Assembly (NCBI GenBank): GCA_946401765.1 | Contig: CAMIVJ010000088.1 | Location: forward strand, 1-9,428 | Source of the DNA: an uncultured bacterium | GTDB taxonomy: Bacteria; Verrucomicrobiota; Kiritimatiellia; RFP12; UBA1067 | Length of the DNA stretch: 9,428 nt | Reading direction: 5' to 3' | Position numbers and translations under genes: made by a program | Shown: positions 1 through 6,646 of the stretch, piece after piece | Layout: each line of letters begins with the position of its first letter | Numbering within the stretch: position 1 is the first letter of the stretch | Notes under the pieces: model-generated | Told to the model about the DNA's origin: nothing | The model's database searches: none | What the model saw: only the letters and a program-made list of their open reading frames with translations

Positions 1-29
1 AAGAAGATGTTTTTCAGTTTGTTTTTCAT
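1..29 (-). CDS. N-terminal start of an unidentified protein running off the left edge
   Basis: Only nine codons are visible, starting at the ATG at 29-27 and reading MKNKLKNIF before the window ends. The lysine-rich beginning followed by hydrophobic residues looks like the n-region of a signal peptide or a membrane anchor, but the fragment is too short to assign a family. The call is supported by a good ribosome binding site (AGGGGA, about six bases before the ATG) and by a candidate promoter at 108-136 about 70 nt upstream. The gene is separated from the prepilin-like gene by a gap with its own promoter, so it is probably a separate transcription unit. The frame could still close just beyond the edge. 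Confidence 0.5.
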
Positions 30-97
30 GTCTGTTCCCCTGAAATTATCCAATTGGCGCACCATGCCCGCCGGAAGAGGGCACACTACACCTATCG

Positions 98-129
98 TTC
101 GGTCAAGATTTTACCATAATCTGACCGAA
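98..129. promoter_or_regulatory. Inverted repeat, possible operator or hairpin
   Basis: The left arm TTCGGTCAAGATT (98-110) and the right arm AATCTGACCGAA (118-129) are complementary over 12 bp with a single bulged A, around the 7-base centre TTACCAT. It covers the -10 box, most of the spacer and the predicted start point of the candidate promoter at 108-136, which is where a repressor operator would sit. No T-run follows on either strand, so a standard intrinsic terminator for the prepilin-like gene is less likely. Whether it acts as DNA or as RNA cannot be decided from sequence. Confidence 0.6.
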
Positions 130-136
130 GTGTGAA
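108..136 (-). promoter_or_regulatory. Candidate sigma70-type promoter for the leftward gene at the window edge
   Basis: Read on the minus strand, TTCACA (136-131) matches the -35 consensus at five of six positions, and TAAAAT (113-108) matches the -10 consensus at five of six, with an ideal 17-bp spacer. Transcription would start near position 101 and give a leader of roughly 70 nt before the ATG at 29. The leader contains one small possible hairpin (TGCCC at 65-69 with GGGCA at 79-83). The inverted repeat at 98-129 overlies the element. Confidence 0.5.
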
Positions 137-142
137 TGAAAA

Positions 143-166
143 AGTTTGGGAGTTTGAAAGTTTGAG
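143..166. repeat. Three-copy 8-bp tandem repeat (AGTTTGRR)
   Basis: Three adjacent octamers AGTTTGGG, AGTTTGAA and AGTTTGAG share the core AGTTTG. They lie in the gap just past the end of the prepilin-like gene. The unit is unrelated in sequence to the repeats at 6631-6715 and 6791-6822 but has nearly the same short period. On the minus strand they would be in the 3' untranslated region of the prepilin mRNA. Confidence 0.75.
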
Positions 167-189
167 CGTCAGGCTCTCAGCCAGAATAC

Positions 190-1104
190 TCAACGCTCCT
201 GAAGATCTGTGTACACGCCGCTGCGGTAGGATAGCTCGCGGCCATCGCAAAGCTTCTGCGTGAGCTTCTCGAGGTTGATCGAGCCTTTCTCCGGCACAAG
301 GAACCTCTGCACGTGGCCGTCGACAAAAGCCACGTGTCCAGCCCAATGACCCACCTTCTGCTTGTGGTTGAAGCCAATGACTTCCTTGTCGTCGTACTGG
401 AGCACGGAATCTCCCTTGTCGCCCTTCTCGTTGAGATTGGCCTGCAAATTGAACTCGGGGTCGTCCACGCCCTGGATTTCCGCGAATAGAAGCACGCGGT
501 CGGGCGCGCTGAAGTGGCCGTGGCATATTCCGTTCCACGTGCGAAGCGGATCCTTGCCGTCATGGGCCCAGCCGAATCTGGCGTTCATCACGTAGCTCCA
601 GCCGGGAAGGCGCTTGTTCTTCTTGTAGCACTCCGCGGCGTGCACAGGGCACTGATAAAGCTTGCGGCTGCCGTTGACGTGGCTCCAGAGCCTGCCCTGC
701 GTGAGCGCGTAGCGCAGGCCGTCCTGCGCGTTCTTGTTCTTGAAGTTGTCCTCGGAGGAAAAAGGAATCTGCGCGCCGACCTGCTTCTCGCCCAGCTGGC
801 GGGCGATCCAGCCGTGGCGCTTGGCGATGCCCACGCCGCCCATGCCGTAGGTGTAGTACAGGAAGGAGCCCGCCGCGGGATACGCGCCCGTGTGCGGCTG
901 TTCAAGGTCCTGCATCGCGTAGCTGTTGGCCGCCTGGGCGAGAGCGCGTATGTTGTTCATGCACTCCGTCGCGCGCGTCGCTTCGGTGGTGCCGCTGAAG
1001 AAGCCCAGCATCACCGTGGCGAGAATGCCGATTATGGCAATCACCACGAGAAGCTCAAGCAGCGTGAACGCGGACTTCGAGCTGGAGATCGACTTGCCTT
1101 GCAT
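190..1104 (-). CDS. Type IV prepilin-like / type II secretion pseudopilin-like protein with H-Xn-DG motif
   Basis: A 304-residue protein with a classic type IV prepilin N-terminus: a short basic leader (residues 1-12), then FTLLELLVVIAIIGIL. The predicted cleavage is between Ala12 and Phe13, with Glu at mature position 5. The -1 residue is Ala rather than the usual Gly. The hydrophobic helix (about 13-34) would anchor it in the inner membrane before assembly into a pilus or pseudopilus. Near the C-terminus, HWAGHVAFVDGHV (253-265) resembles the 'prepilin-type processing-associated H-X9-DG' domain common in PVC and Planctomycete genomes, but here eight residues separate His253 from Asp262-Gly263. 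The start at 1104 has AGGAG five bases upstream. The open frame extends back to 1530 only because it overlaps the subunit K gene out of frame. The start lies 11 bp after the subunit K stop, so the gene is probably co-transcribed with the V-ATPase genes. The substrate or structure it serves is unknown. Confidence 0.88.
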   Translation of the reverse strand: MQGKSISSSKSAFTLLELLVVIAIIGILATVMLGFFSGTTEATRATECMNNIRALAQAANSYAMQDLEQPHTGAYPAAGSFLYYTYGMGGVGIAKRHGWIARQLGEKQVGAQIPFSSEDNFKNKNAQDGLRYALTQGRLWSHVNGSRKLYQCPVHAAECYKKNKRLPGWSYVMNARFGWAHDGKDPLRTWNGICHGHFSAPDRVLLFAEIQGVDDPEFNLQANLNEKGDKGDSVLQYDDKEVIGFNHKQKVGHWAGHVAFVDGHVQRFLVPEKGSINLEKLTQKLCDGRELSYRSGVYTDLQER

Positions 1105-1115
1105 GTGAGCTCCTC

Positions 1116-1562
1116 TCACCCTACCTTGCCGAGGGCGATAATCGTGAACACCATTGTGAAGATGGCCACCGTCTCGACGATGCCGAGCGCGCCGAAGTAG
1201 TTCGTGAGACCCTGCCCGGTCTCGGCCTGCGCATCGCACGCCGCCGCCGCCGCGCGACCCTGGAAGAGCGCCGAAAGGCCGATTCCAAGGCCTGCGAAGA
1301 TGCCGAGCAGCACGCACGCGAGGCCAGCGCCGGTGGCCTTGTCCTTGCCGAGCATGATGAACATGAGAATCATTCCATACAGCGTCTGCGTGATCGGCGC
1401 GCCCACGAGGCCGAGCAGAATGAACGGCGCCGGCTTGTTCGCCGCATAGCACTTCTTCCACGCGCCCACAGCGGACGACGCCGCGAAGCCAGTTCCGAAT
1501 GCGGACCCCGCCGCGCTGAGACCAAGGCACGCGATCGCGCCAGCTACTATCATTGGATCCAT
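1116..1562 (-). CDS. ntpK: V-type ATP synthase/ATPase subunit K (membrane rotor proteolipid)
   Basis: A 148-residue, highly hydrophobic protein with four membrane helices in two hairpins, the double-length proteolipid form typical of V-type rotors. It forms the rotating ring in the inner membrane that carries ions past subunit I. The ion-carrying acid is Glu130 in GALGIVETVAIF, in the second hairpin only. The first hairpin has Gln59 at the equivalent place (APITQTLYG). The Na+-coordinating side chains known from Enterococcus hirae NtpK (Thr64, Gln65, Gln110, Glu139) appear to align with Thr58, Gln59, Gln101 (in LFQGRAAAA) and Glu130, suggesting Na+ rather than H+ coupling. This is my manual alignment. 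AAAGGA lies about eight bases before the ATG. The gene follows subunit I by 17 bp. Confidence 0.95.
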   Translation of the reverse strand: MDPMIVAGAIACLGLSAAGSAFGTGFAASSAVGAWKKCYAANKPAPFILLGLVGAPITQTLYGMILMFIMLGKDKATGAGLACVLLGIFAGLGIGLSALFQGRAAAAACDAQAETGQGLTNYFGALGIVETVAIFTMVFTIIALGKVG

Positions 1563-1579
1563 TGTCTTTTTCCTTTCTG

Positions 1580-3259
1580 TCAGTTTTTCCTAAATGGACT
1601 AAATGCGTATCCCGCCCACGACACGCCCTTGTGGTTCGAGAACTCGAGAGTGTTCAGGCGCACCGCATGCACAAGAATCGAAAGCCCGGCCATCGCCAGG
1701 TTGAGCCCGTGCCCCACAATGAGTATCGCCACCATCGCCACGCACATCACCGCCTTGAGGGCCATGGAGTCCGCACCCGCCACGAGTCCCGTGGCCATGC
1801 TGTTGAAGTTCTCCGCCACCTTCACGCTCGCAAGGCCCACAGCGAAGAGGCGCACGTAGCTGATGATGTCGCCAAGCGCGCTCATTATGTTGAGCGGCAG
1901 CATCCCAAGCTCGATTCCCCTCGACTTCAGCTCGCTTCCCTTCAGCGTGAAGCCAAACACCATCACAAGCGACACGCCGAACATCCAGAACGCCCACTGC
2001 GGCACGCCGCCGAATATGCCCACGATCGAGTTCGTGACGATGTACATGAAAAGGAGCACGCCCGCCCATCCGAACTGCGCTATGCACGTGCGGTCGTTTA
2101 TGATCTGGATTCCGCTCCAGATGCGCGCGAGCATCAGATGCGACACGCCTATCGTGAAGCAGAGCAGCATCATGTTGGAATAGCTGGGATCGGCAAGCCA
2201 CTTCACCGTGGGCCAGTCCTTCGCGAACGGGAAGCCCGCGCCGAACCACGTGTTCGAGAGAAGCCCCCACACGACGGTCGCCGACGAGAACACGGTCAAC
2301 AGCGTGAGCCAGCTGCGCACAACGCGCGGACGATGCCCCACGCCCTCCTTCGGCTTCGTCTTGCGCCACCCCCACAGCGTGGCCGCAAGGAAGATGAGGC
2401 CGTACGCGCCATCGCCCACAAGCATCGCGAAGAAAAGCGAGAAGTAGCACATGAACGGCACCGAGACGTCGCTTTCCGTGTACCCCGGCGCAATCCCAAG
2501 ACCGGCGAACAGCGCCGCCACGGGGCGGAACAGCTTGGGCGGACGTATGAGCGTAGGAGGCGTCTCATCCCCCTCCGGGTCGCGCAGCAGAAGGCCCCAT
2601 GCCTTTGTGACGGCCTTCGCCCTCAGGCGCGGAACGCTTTCCACCGGCACCCATCCCTCGATCCATGACACCGCTCCCTGAGTCTCAAGCACATCGCGCG
2701 CCGCCTCGAAGGCAACACGGTCCTTCAGCTCCGGATTGCGCGCCGTGATCCACGTCTCGTCCGTTGCGGCAAGCTCCGCCTCTAGCGCCACAACCTTCGC
2801 CTCCGCCTCCGCGAGAAGCCTCTTCGTCTCGGAAAGACGCACCTTTGGAAGAGGATCCGGCAGCTCGCAGACTTTCGAGAGGTCGATGCCGCGCGCGATC
2901 AGACTGCGCGCAAGCTCGGGATCGAAGTCGCCGTACGGCTCGTAGAGCGCGATCTGGCGGCGAAGCTCGTCGGCCTCGGAAACGGCCTTCTCGCGTTCCG
3001 CCGCCAGCTGGCGCACGTCATCCACCGTGCGGCGCACTGCGGCAGTCCCAGCCTTCGGCGGCGCCTCGCGCTTCGCCTTCTGCACGGTCCTAACCGCCTC
3101 CGCCGCGCGCTCAAGTTCGCCCTTCGCCTCCACGAACTCGTTCGACGAGCCGCGCGAGAGGTCCACATGCACGCAGCCGAGATCGCGCAGCGCCTCAAGC
3201 GCCTTGCCGCTTTCGCCCGCCACGCAGAGGAGCGTGAGATGCTTCATCGGCACGATCAT
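1580..3259 (-). CDS. ntpI: V-type ATP synthase/ATPase subunit I (membrane stator, a-subunit homologue)
   Basis: A 559-residue protein with the two-part layout of the family. The N-terminal cytoplasmic half (about 1-260) has charged, coiled-coil-like stretches (about 40-100 and 140-165) and contacts the peripheral stalks. The C-terminal half has about seven or eight membrane helices and provides the ion half-channels. FFAMLVGDGAYGL (276-288) matches the conserved GDxxYG region. SYVRLFAVGLA (467-477) holds the essential arginine, Arg470, which faces the rotor glutamate. HAVRLNTLEF (531-540), followed by the FSPF ending, is the usual C-terminal signature. It is somewhat shorter than many homologues (often 600 residues or more), with the shortfall apparently in the N-terminal half. 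Its ATG overlaps the subunit D stop as ATGA, and AGGAGG lies seven bases upstream within the D coding region, so translation is probably coupled. Confidence 0.95.
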   Translation of the reverse strand: MIVPMKHLTLLCVAGESGKALEALRDLGCVHVDLSRGSSNEFVEAKGELERAAEAVRTVQKAKREAPPKAGTAAVRRTVDDVRQLAAEREKAVSEADELRRQIALYEPYGDFDPELARSLIARGIDLSKVCELPDPLPKVRLSETKRLLAEAEAKVVALEAELAATDETWITARNPELKDRVAFEAARDVLETQGAVSWIEGWVPVESVPRLRAKAVTKAWGLLLRDPEGDETPPTLIRPPKLFRPVAALFAGLGIAPGYTESDVSVPFMCYFSLFFAMLVGDGAYGLIFLAATLWGWRKTKPKEGVGHRPRVVRSWLTLLTVFSSATVVWGLLSNTWFGAGFPFAKDWPTVKWLADPSYSNMMLLCFTIGVSHLMLARIWSGIQIINDRTCIAQFGWAGVLLFMYIVTNSIVGIFGGVPQWAFWMFGVSLVMVFGFTLKGSELKSRGIELGMLPLNIMSALGDIISYVRLFAVGLASVKVAENFNSMATGLVAGADSMALKAVMCVAMVAILIVGHGLNLAMAGLSILVHAVRLNTLEFSNHKGVSWAGYAFSPFRKN

Positions 3260-3876
3260 GCGGCGCCCTCCTCTTCATCGGACCCTCCGGGCGAACGGCT
3301 CTTTGCGATCTTGCCGCGCGTCACGGCGGCGGTCTGCTCGTCGCCGATCGCGATCTTGATCACTCGGATGTTCTCCCGGCATTCGGGGATCTTAACCTTC
3401 TCGAAGAGATTCACGCGCTGCGATGTAGTGCGCAGCTCCTCAGTGACGAGCTCGCGCTGGCGCTCAAGGATCAAACGCTCGCTGCGAAGTGAAAGTACGT
3501 CCGTGAGCGCCTGCGCCGCATCGTCCAGCCAGGCCGGCGTCTCCCACAGGTCAAGATCCTTCACCTCCACGTCGATGCCGTCGAACACGGGTATCTCGAC
3601 GCCGGCGATGTTCGCGGCGCCGCAGCGGATCTCCTTCACGGACACAAGCCCGTCGAGCGCGTCGCCACCCGAGGCGAAGAGAGCCACCCACCCGTCCAGA
3701 CGCTCCCGCACGGCACGCTCGCGCGCCGCCACGGCCTCGGCCTTCGCCGATATTCCGGCGATCTCGCCCTGCAGCTGCTGCTTCTTCAGCTGCAGCATGG
3801 GCAGAAACCGACAGAAGCGCTTCAGCGCATCCGTCTGGGCCTTTAGCTCGGTCTTTGTGAGTTTGATTTTCGCCAT
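3256..3876 (-). CDS. ntpD: V-type ATP synthase/ATPase subunit D (central rotor shaft)
   Basis: A 206-residue protein of normal length for the family. Subunit D forms the coiled-coil shaft inside the A3B3 head and transmits rotation to the membrane ring. The N-terminal helix starts with the typical LTKTELKAQ (6-14) and continues as a charged helix to about 62. A variable middle follows. The C-terminal helix (about 115-190) contains the conserved TSQRVNLFEKVKIPE (151-165) and IRVIKIAIGDEQ (170-181), then an acidic tail with SDEEEGAA. The RVNLFEKV..PE form resembles the D subunits of Chlamydia and Bacteroidota-type V-ATPases as I recall them. The start codon has only a weak ribosome binding site (GAGAG, five bases upstream) but sits about 26 nt after the predicted transcription start of a strong promoter. 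Confidence 0.93.
   Translation of the reverse strand: MAKIKLTKTELKAQTDALKRFCRFLPMLQLKKQQLQGEIAGISAKAEAVAARERAVRERLDGWVALFASGGDALDGLVSVKEIRCGAANIAGVEIPVFDGIDVEVKDLDLWETPAWLDDAAQALTDVLSLRSERLILERQRELVTEELRTTSQRVNLFEKVKIPECRENIRVIKIAIGDEQTAAVTRGKIAKSRSPGGSDEEEGAA
3267..3272 (-). promoter_or_regulatory. Strong ribosome binding site for subunit I, inside the subunit D gene
   Basis: AGGAGG, a full match to the anti-Shine-Dalgarno core, lies seven bases before the subunit I ATG. It is read within the Glu-Glu-Gly codons of the acidic D tail. Together with the ATGA overlap it fixes the subunit I start at 3259. Confidence 0.8.
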
Positions 3877-3908
3877 GGACTCTCTTCTGTGGAAAAAGTT
3901 CGCCTTAC

Positions 3909-3937
3909 ATTATACACCATTCGCGCGCGAGAATCAA
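3909..3937 (-). promoter_or_regulatory. Near-consensus sigma70-type promoter for the V-ATPase D-I-K-prepilin operon
   Basis: Read on the minus strand, TTGATT (3937-3932) is followed by exactly 17 bp and the perfect -10 box TATAAT (3914-3909). The -35 box directly abuts the queA stop codon (3940-3938), so the whole promoter is packed into the 61-bp gap. Transcription would start near 3902, about 26 nt before the subunit D ATG. The gap is clearly more AT-rich than the genes on both sides. I see no repressor-type inverted repeat over it. Confidence 0.8.
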
Positions 3938-5050
3938 TCATACTATGAGCATGCAGTCGCCATAGCTGAAGAAACGGTACTGGGCCTTCACGGCGAGCGC
4001 ATAGGCGATGAGCATGCGCTCGCGCCCCGCCAGCGCGCTCGTCATCATGAGAAGCGTGGACTGCGGCAGGTGGAAGTTCGTGAGCATGCAGTCGCACACC
4101 TTGAACTTGTACGGCGGGTAGATGAAGATGTCGCTCGCGCCGCTTCCCGGCACAACGAGCGGCTCGCCCTCGCCCCTCTCGCGCGACGCAACCGCCTCGA
4201 GCGTGCGCACGCTCGTGGAGCCCACGCAGAACACGCGTCCGCCGCGCGCCTTGCACGCGTTCACCGCCTCGGCCGTCTCGGGCGGCACCGAGAACGCCTC
4301 GAAGTCCATCACGTGCTCCTCGATGTTCTCCGCCTTCACTGGGCGAAAAGTGCCCGGCCCCACATGCAGCGTCACCGCGACGCGCTGCACGCCCTTCGCG
4401 TCAAGCGCGGCGAAGATCTCAGGCGTGAAATGCAGCCCCGCCGTGGGCGCGGCCACGCTCCCCACATGTTTCGCGTAGATCGTCTGGTAGCGCTCGCGGT
4501 CCGCAGCCTCCTCCTCGCGCGTCCCCTCCCGCCGCACGTACGGCGGCACAGGGGTGCGGCCGAACTCGTCGAGAAGCGATGCGAGCGGACGCCGCCCGCG
4601 GAATGCCGCGCGCCACATTCCGCCGCCCAGCTTCACCTGCAGCTCCACCTCAAGCTCGCCTTCCGGACCGAACACGGCGACCTGTCCCTCGCGGCTCGGC
4701 CTCCCCGAGCCGATCATGCAGTTCCACACGGTCTCCTCGCCCGCAAGCGAAGTCTCGGCCGCGCTCACCGCCTGCTCCGCATCCACTGCGGCGGCGCTCA
4801 CCATCAGCACCTCCACCGCGCCCGGCGAGTCCTTCCACACGCCAACCAGCCTCGCGGGGAACACCTTCGTGTCGTTCACCACCAGAAGGTCGTTCGGCGT
4901 GATGTACTCCACGAAATCGCCCACCATCCTGTGCTCGAGCATTCCCGTGTCGCGGTGAAGCACCATCATGCGGTCTTCGCCGCGCTTCTCCGAGGGATGC
5001 TGCGCTATGAGCCGCTCGGGAAGCGGATACCAGAACTGCCTAGTCTTCAC
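3938..5050 (-). CDS. queA: S-adenosylmethionine:tRNA ribosyltransferase-isomerase (QueA)
   Basis: A 370-residue cytoplasmic enzyme that transfers and isomerises the ribosyl part of S-adenosylmethionine onto preQ1 at the wobble G34 position of Asp, Asn, His and Tyr tRNAs, giving epoxyqueuosine. Family motifs appear in order: FWYPLPERLIAQHP (6-19), NDTKVFPARL (59-68), YQTIYAKHVGSVAAPTAGLH (188-207), TLHVGPGTFRPV (227-238), VGSTSVRTLE (276-285), LTNFHLPQSTLL (323-334) and YRFFSYGDCMLI (358-369). An Ala/Glu-rich stretch at about 86-107 looks like an insertion relative to usual family members. I place the start at the GTG at 5050, which forms a GTGA overlap with the aminotransferase stop and has GGAGGG eight bases upstream. 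The residues just after it match the normal N-terminus of the family, so the longer frame to 5197 is not used. Confidence 0.96.
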   Translation of the reverse strand: MKTRQFWYPLPERLIAQHPSEKRGEDRMMVLHRDTGMLEHRMVGDFVEYITPNDLLVVNDTKVFPARLVGVWKDSPGAVEVLMVSAAAVDAEQAVSAAETSLAGEETVWNCMIGSGRPSREGQVAVFGPEGELEVELQVKLGGGMWRAAFRGRRPLASLLDEFGRTPVPPYVRREGTREEEAADRERYQTIYAKHVGSVAAPTAGLHFTPEIFAALDAKGVQRVAVTLHVGPGTFRPVKAENIEEHVMDFEAFSVPPETAEAVNACKARGGRVFCVGSTSVRTLEAVASRERGEGEPLVVPGSGASDIFIYPPYKFKVCDCMLTNFHLPQSTLLMMTSALAGRERMLIAYALAVKAQYRFFSYGDCMLIV

Positions 5051-6261
5051 GCCTTGCGCCCTCCGCGCGCGCGGCGGAGTCCGCGCACGAAATCCGCGAT
5101 GCGCTTCATCGCAAGCTCGATCTTCTCGTAGCTGGTGGCGTAGCTCATCCGCACGAATCCCTCGCCGCACGCGCCGAATGCAGAGCCCGGCACGCACGCC
5201 ACCTCGTGCTCATTCAGGAGGCGCAGGCAGAACTCCTCCGAGGAGAGTCCCGTCGAGCGTATGCACGGGAAAACGTAGAACGCGCCCTTCGGCATGAACG
5301 TCTCAAGCCCCATCGCGTTCAGCGCGCCCACGATGAAGTCGCGCCGGCGCTGGTATTCGCGGCGCATGCGCTCCACGTCGTCGTCGCCGCGGTTCATGGC
5401 CTCCACGCCCGCATACTGCGCGAGAGTAGGCGCGCTCATGATGCCGTACTGGTGGATCTTCATCATCGTATCCACCACCTCGGCCGGGCCGCACGCGTAG
5501 CCGAGGCGGTAGCCAGTCATGGCCCAGGCCTTCGAGAATCCGTTCAGAAGCACGAGGTTGCCGCGCAGCTCCGGCAGGCTCGCGAACGAAATCGGCTTCG
5601 GCGCCTGCCTGCCGCCCGCAGCAGGCGGATACACGAGCTCGCCGTACACCTCGTCCGCCAGCAGCAGCAGGTCGTGGCGCAGCACGAACTTCGCGATCGC
5701 CTTCAGGTCGGCGCGCGTGAGCGTGGCGCCGGTGGGGTTGCACGGGAAATTCAAGAGCAGAGCCTTCGTACGCGGCGTCACCTTCGCCTCGAGGGCATCG
5801 ACCGTGAGGCGGAACGAGTCCTCCGCGCGCGTCTCAACGCTAACGGGCACACCATGCGCAAGGCGGATCGTTGGCGCGTACGACACGAAGCACGGCTCGT
5901 GGTAGAGTATCTCGTCCCCGGGCGAAGTGATGGCGCGCACAGCTAGGTCTATCGCCTCGCTCACGCCCACCGTGACAAGCACCTCCTTCTTCCAGTCGTA
6001 CTCCGCGCCGAGGCGGCGCTTGACGTAGGCGACGATGGACTGCCTGAGCTCGGGGGTGCCGAGGTTGGACGTGTAGTGCGTGGCTCCATCCTCAAGCGCC
6101 GTCACCGCGGCGCGCGAGATGTGCCAGGGCGTGTCGAAGTCGGGCTCGCCCACGCCGAGCGAGACCACGTCCTTGCGCTGCGCCACTATGTCGAAGAACT
6201 TGCGGATGCCGCTTTTCGGCAGCTCCGCCACATGCGGGGCGATGAAGCTTCTTCCTGCCAC
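5047..6261 (-). CDS. Pyridoxal-phosphate aminotransferase, class I/II (AspC/PatA-like)
   Basis: A 404-residue, fold-type I PLP enzyme that moves amino groups between an amino acid and a 2-oxoacid; the substrate cannot be read from sequence. Numbered from the chosen start: LGVGEPDFDTP (35-45) is the family N-terminal signature, NFPCNPTG (171-178) holds Asn175 near the cofactor, ADEVYGELVY (202-211) holds Asp203 (pyridine nitrogen) and Tyr206, NGFSKAWAMTGYRLGY (240-255) holds the Schiff-base Lys244, and FVRMSYA (369-375) holds Arg371 for the substrate carboxylate. I prefer the GTG at 6261: GAGGT lies about seven bases upstream, the start is 10 bp past the stop of the upstream gene, and the protein then begins just before the usual APHVAELPKSGIRKF. 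Other starts are a GTG at 6270 or a TTG at 6303. The neighbouring RAM-domain gene hints at amino-acid-responsive control. Confidence 0.94.
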   Translation of the reverse strand: MAGRSFIAPHVAELPKSGIRKFFDIVAQRKDVVSLGVGEPDFDTPWHISRAAVTALEDGATHYTSNLGTPELRQSIVAYVKRRLGAEYDWKKEVLVTVGVSEAIDLAVRAITSPGDEILYHEPCFVSYAPTIRLAHGVPVSVETRAEDSFRLTVDALEAKVTPRTKALLLNFPCNPTGATLTRADLKAIAKFVLRHDLLLLADEVYGELVYPPAAGGRQAPKPISFASLPELRGNLVLLNGFSKAWAMTGYRLGYACGPAEVVDTMMKIHQYGIMSAPTLAQYAGVEAMNRGDDDVERMRREYQRRRDFIVGALNAMGLETFMPKGAFYVFPCIRSTGLSSEEFCLRLLNEHEVACVPGSAFGACGEGFVRMSYATSYEKIELAMKRIADFVRGLRRARGGRKA

Positions 6262-6271
6262 TTGCGCCACC

Positions 6272-6589
6272 TCACACAATCGGCAGCCGCCCGTCTTCCG
6301 CAAACGCAGCCAGCACGCCCTTCGCCTTGTACGTCTTGAGCATGAAGTGCGTGGCGGTTGAGAGAACGCCGTCGATCGTGGAAAGCTCGGCCGAGACGAA
6401 ATGCGCCACGTCCTGCAGCGAACCGCCGCTCACGAATACGAGAAGGTCGTACGCGCCACTCATCAGAAAGCACGCGTCCACCTGCGGGAACTTTGCGATC
6501 CGCTGCGCGATCTTCGCAAAGCCCGTGTCTCTTGCCGGCGTGATCTTCAGCTCGATCACCGCAGTCACCTTCTCAACCTTCTTCTTCAT
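6272..6589 (-). CDS. Stand-alone Lrp/AsnC ligand-binding (RAM) domain protein
   Basis: A 105-residue protein that is only the C-terminal RAM / AsnC_trans_reg domain of the Lrp family, with no helix-turn-helix. A basic start (MKKKVEK) leads straight into the first strand, VTAVIELKI, then a helix with FAKIAQRIAKFP, the conserved SGAYDLLVFVSG (44-55), a second helix (DVAHFVSAEL) and the last strand with STATHFMLKTYK. Such domains form dimers or octamers that bind amino acids between subunits. Without a DNA-binding domain it may act as a sensor or partner of a full-length Lrp protein, or bind metabolites directly; this is inference. AAGGAG lies seven bases before the ATG. It is first in the unit with the aminotransferase and queA, 10 bp upstream of the former. 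Confidence 0.9.
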   Translation of the reverse strand: MKKKVEKVTAVIELKITPARDTGFAKIAQRIAKFPQVDACFLMSGAYDLLVFVSGGSLQDVAHFVSAELSTIDGVLSTATHFMLKTYKAKGVLAAFAEDGRLPIV

Positions 6590-6617
6590 TGCCTGTCTCC
6601 TTCGTTGAACGCCGTAT

Positions 6618-6646
6618 AGTATAGCATTTATAGTGCCTAGTGCCTA
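6618..6646 (-). promoter_or_regulatory. Candidate promoter for the RAM-domain / aminotransferase / queA unit
   Basis: On the minus strand the -10 candidate TATACT (6623-6618) matches the consensus at five of six positions. Seventeen bp upstream, TAGGCA (6646-6641) matches the -35 consensus at four of six. Transcription would start near 6611, about 20 nt before the gene start. The -35 candidate lies inside the 7-bp repeat array, which offers the same hexamer every seven bases. A second AT-rich hexamer, TATAAA (6632-6627), is possible with a poorer -35. Confidence 0.45.

Noticed and set aside
160..189. Intrinsic terminator after the prepilin-like gene
   Set aside because: Only 4-bp stems (GAGC/GCTC or GGCT/AGCC) form, and the T-rich stretch is too far away. 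Termination may occur elsewhere.
1105..1530. N-terminal extension of the prepilin-like frame to 446 residues
   Set aside because: The extra part overlaps the subunit K gene out of frame. The ATG at 1104 has a good ribosome binding site and is followed at once by a normal prepilin leader.
1553..2668. A 371-residue open frame on the plus strand
   Set aside because: It is antisense to the clearly identified subunit I gene, and its composition (Arg, His, Pro) is typical of a reverse-strand shadow.
3167..5131. A 654-residue open frame on the plus strand
   Set aside because: It lies antisense to subunits I and D and queA, and its translation is His/Arg/Ala-rich with no motif. It is a shadow produced by strong GC bias at third codon positions.
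5051..5197. N-terminal extension of QueA by 49 residues
   Set aside because: It overlaps the aminotransferase gene and is Arg-rich with no QueA similarity. The GTG at 5050 has a ribosome binding site and fits the family N-terminus.
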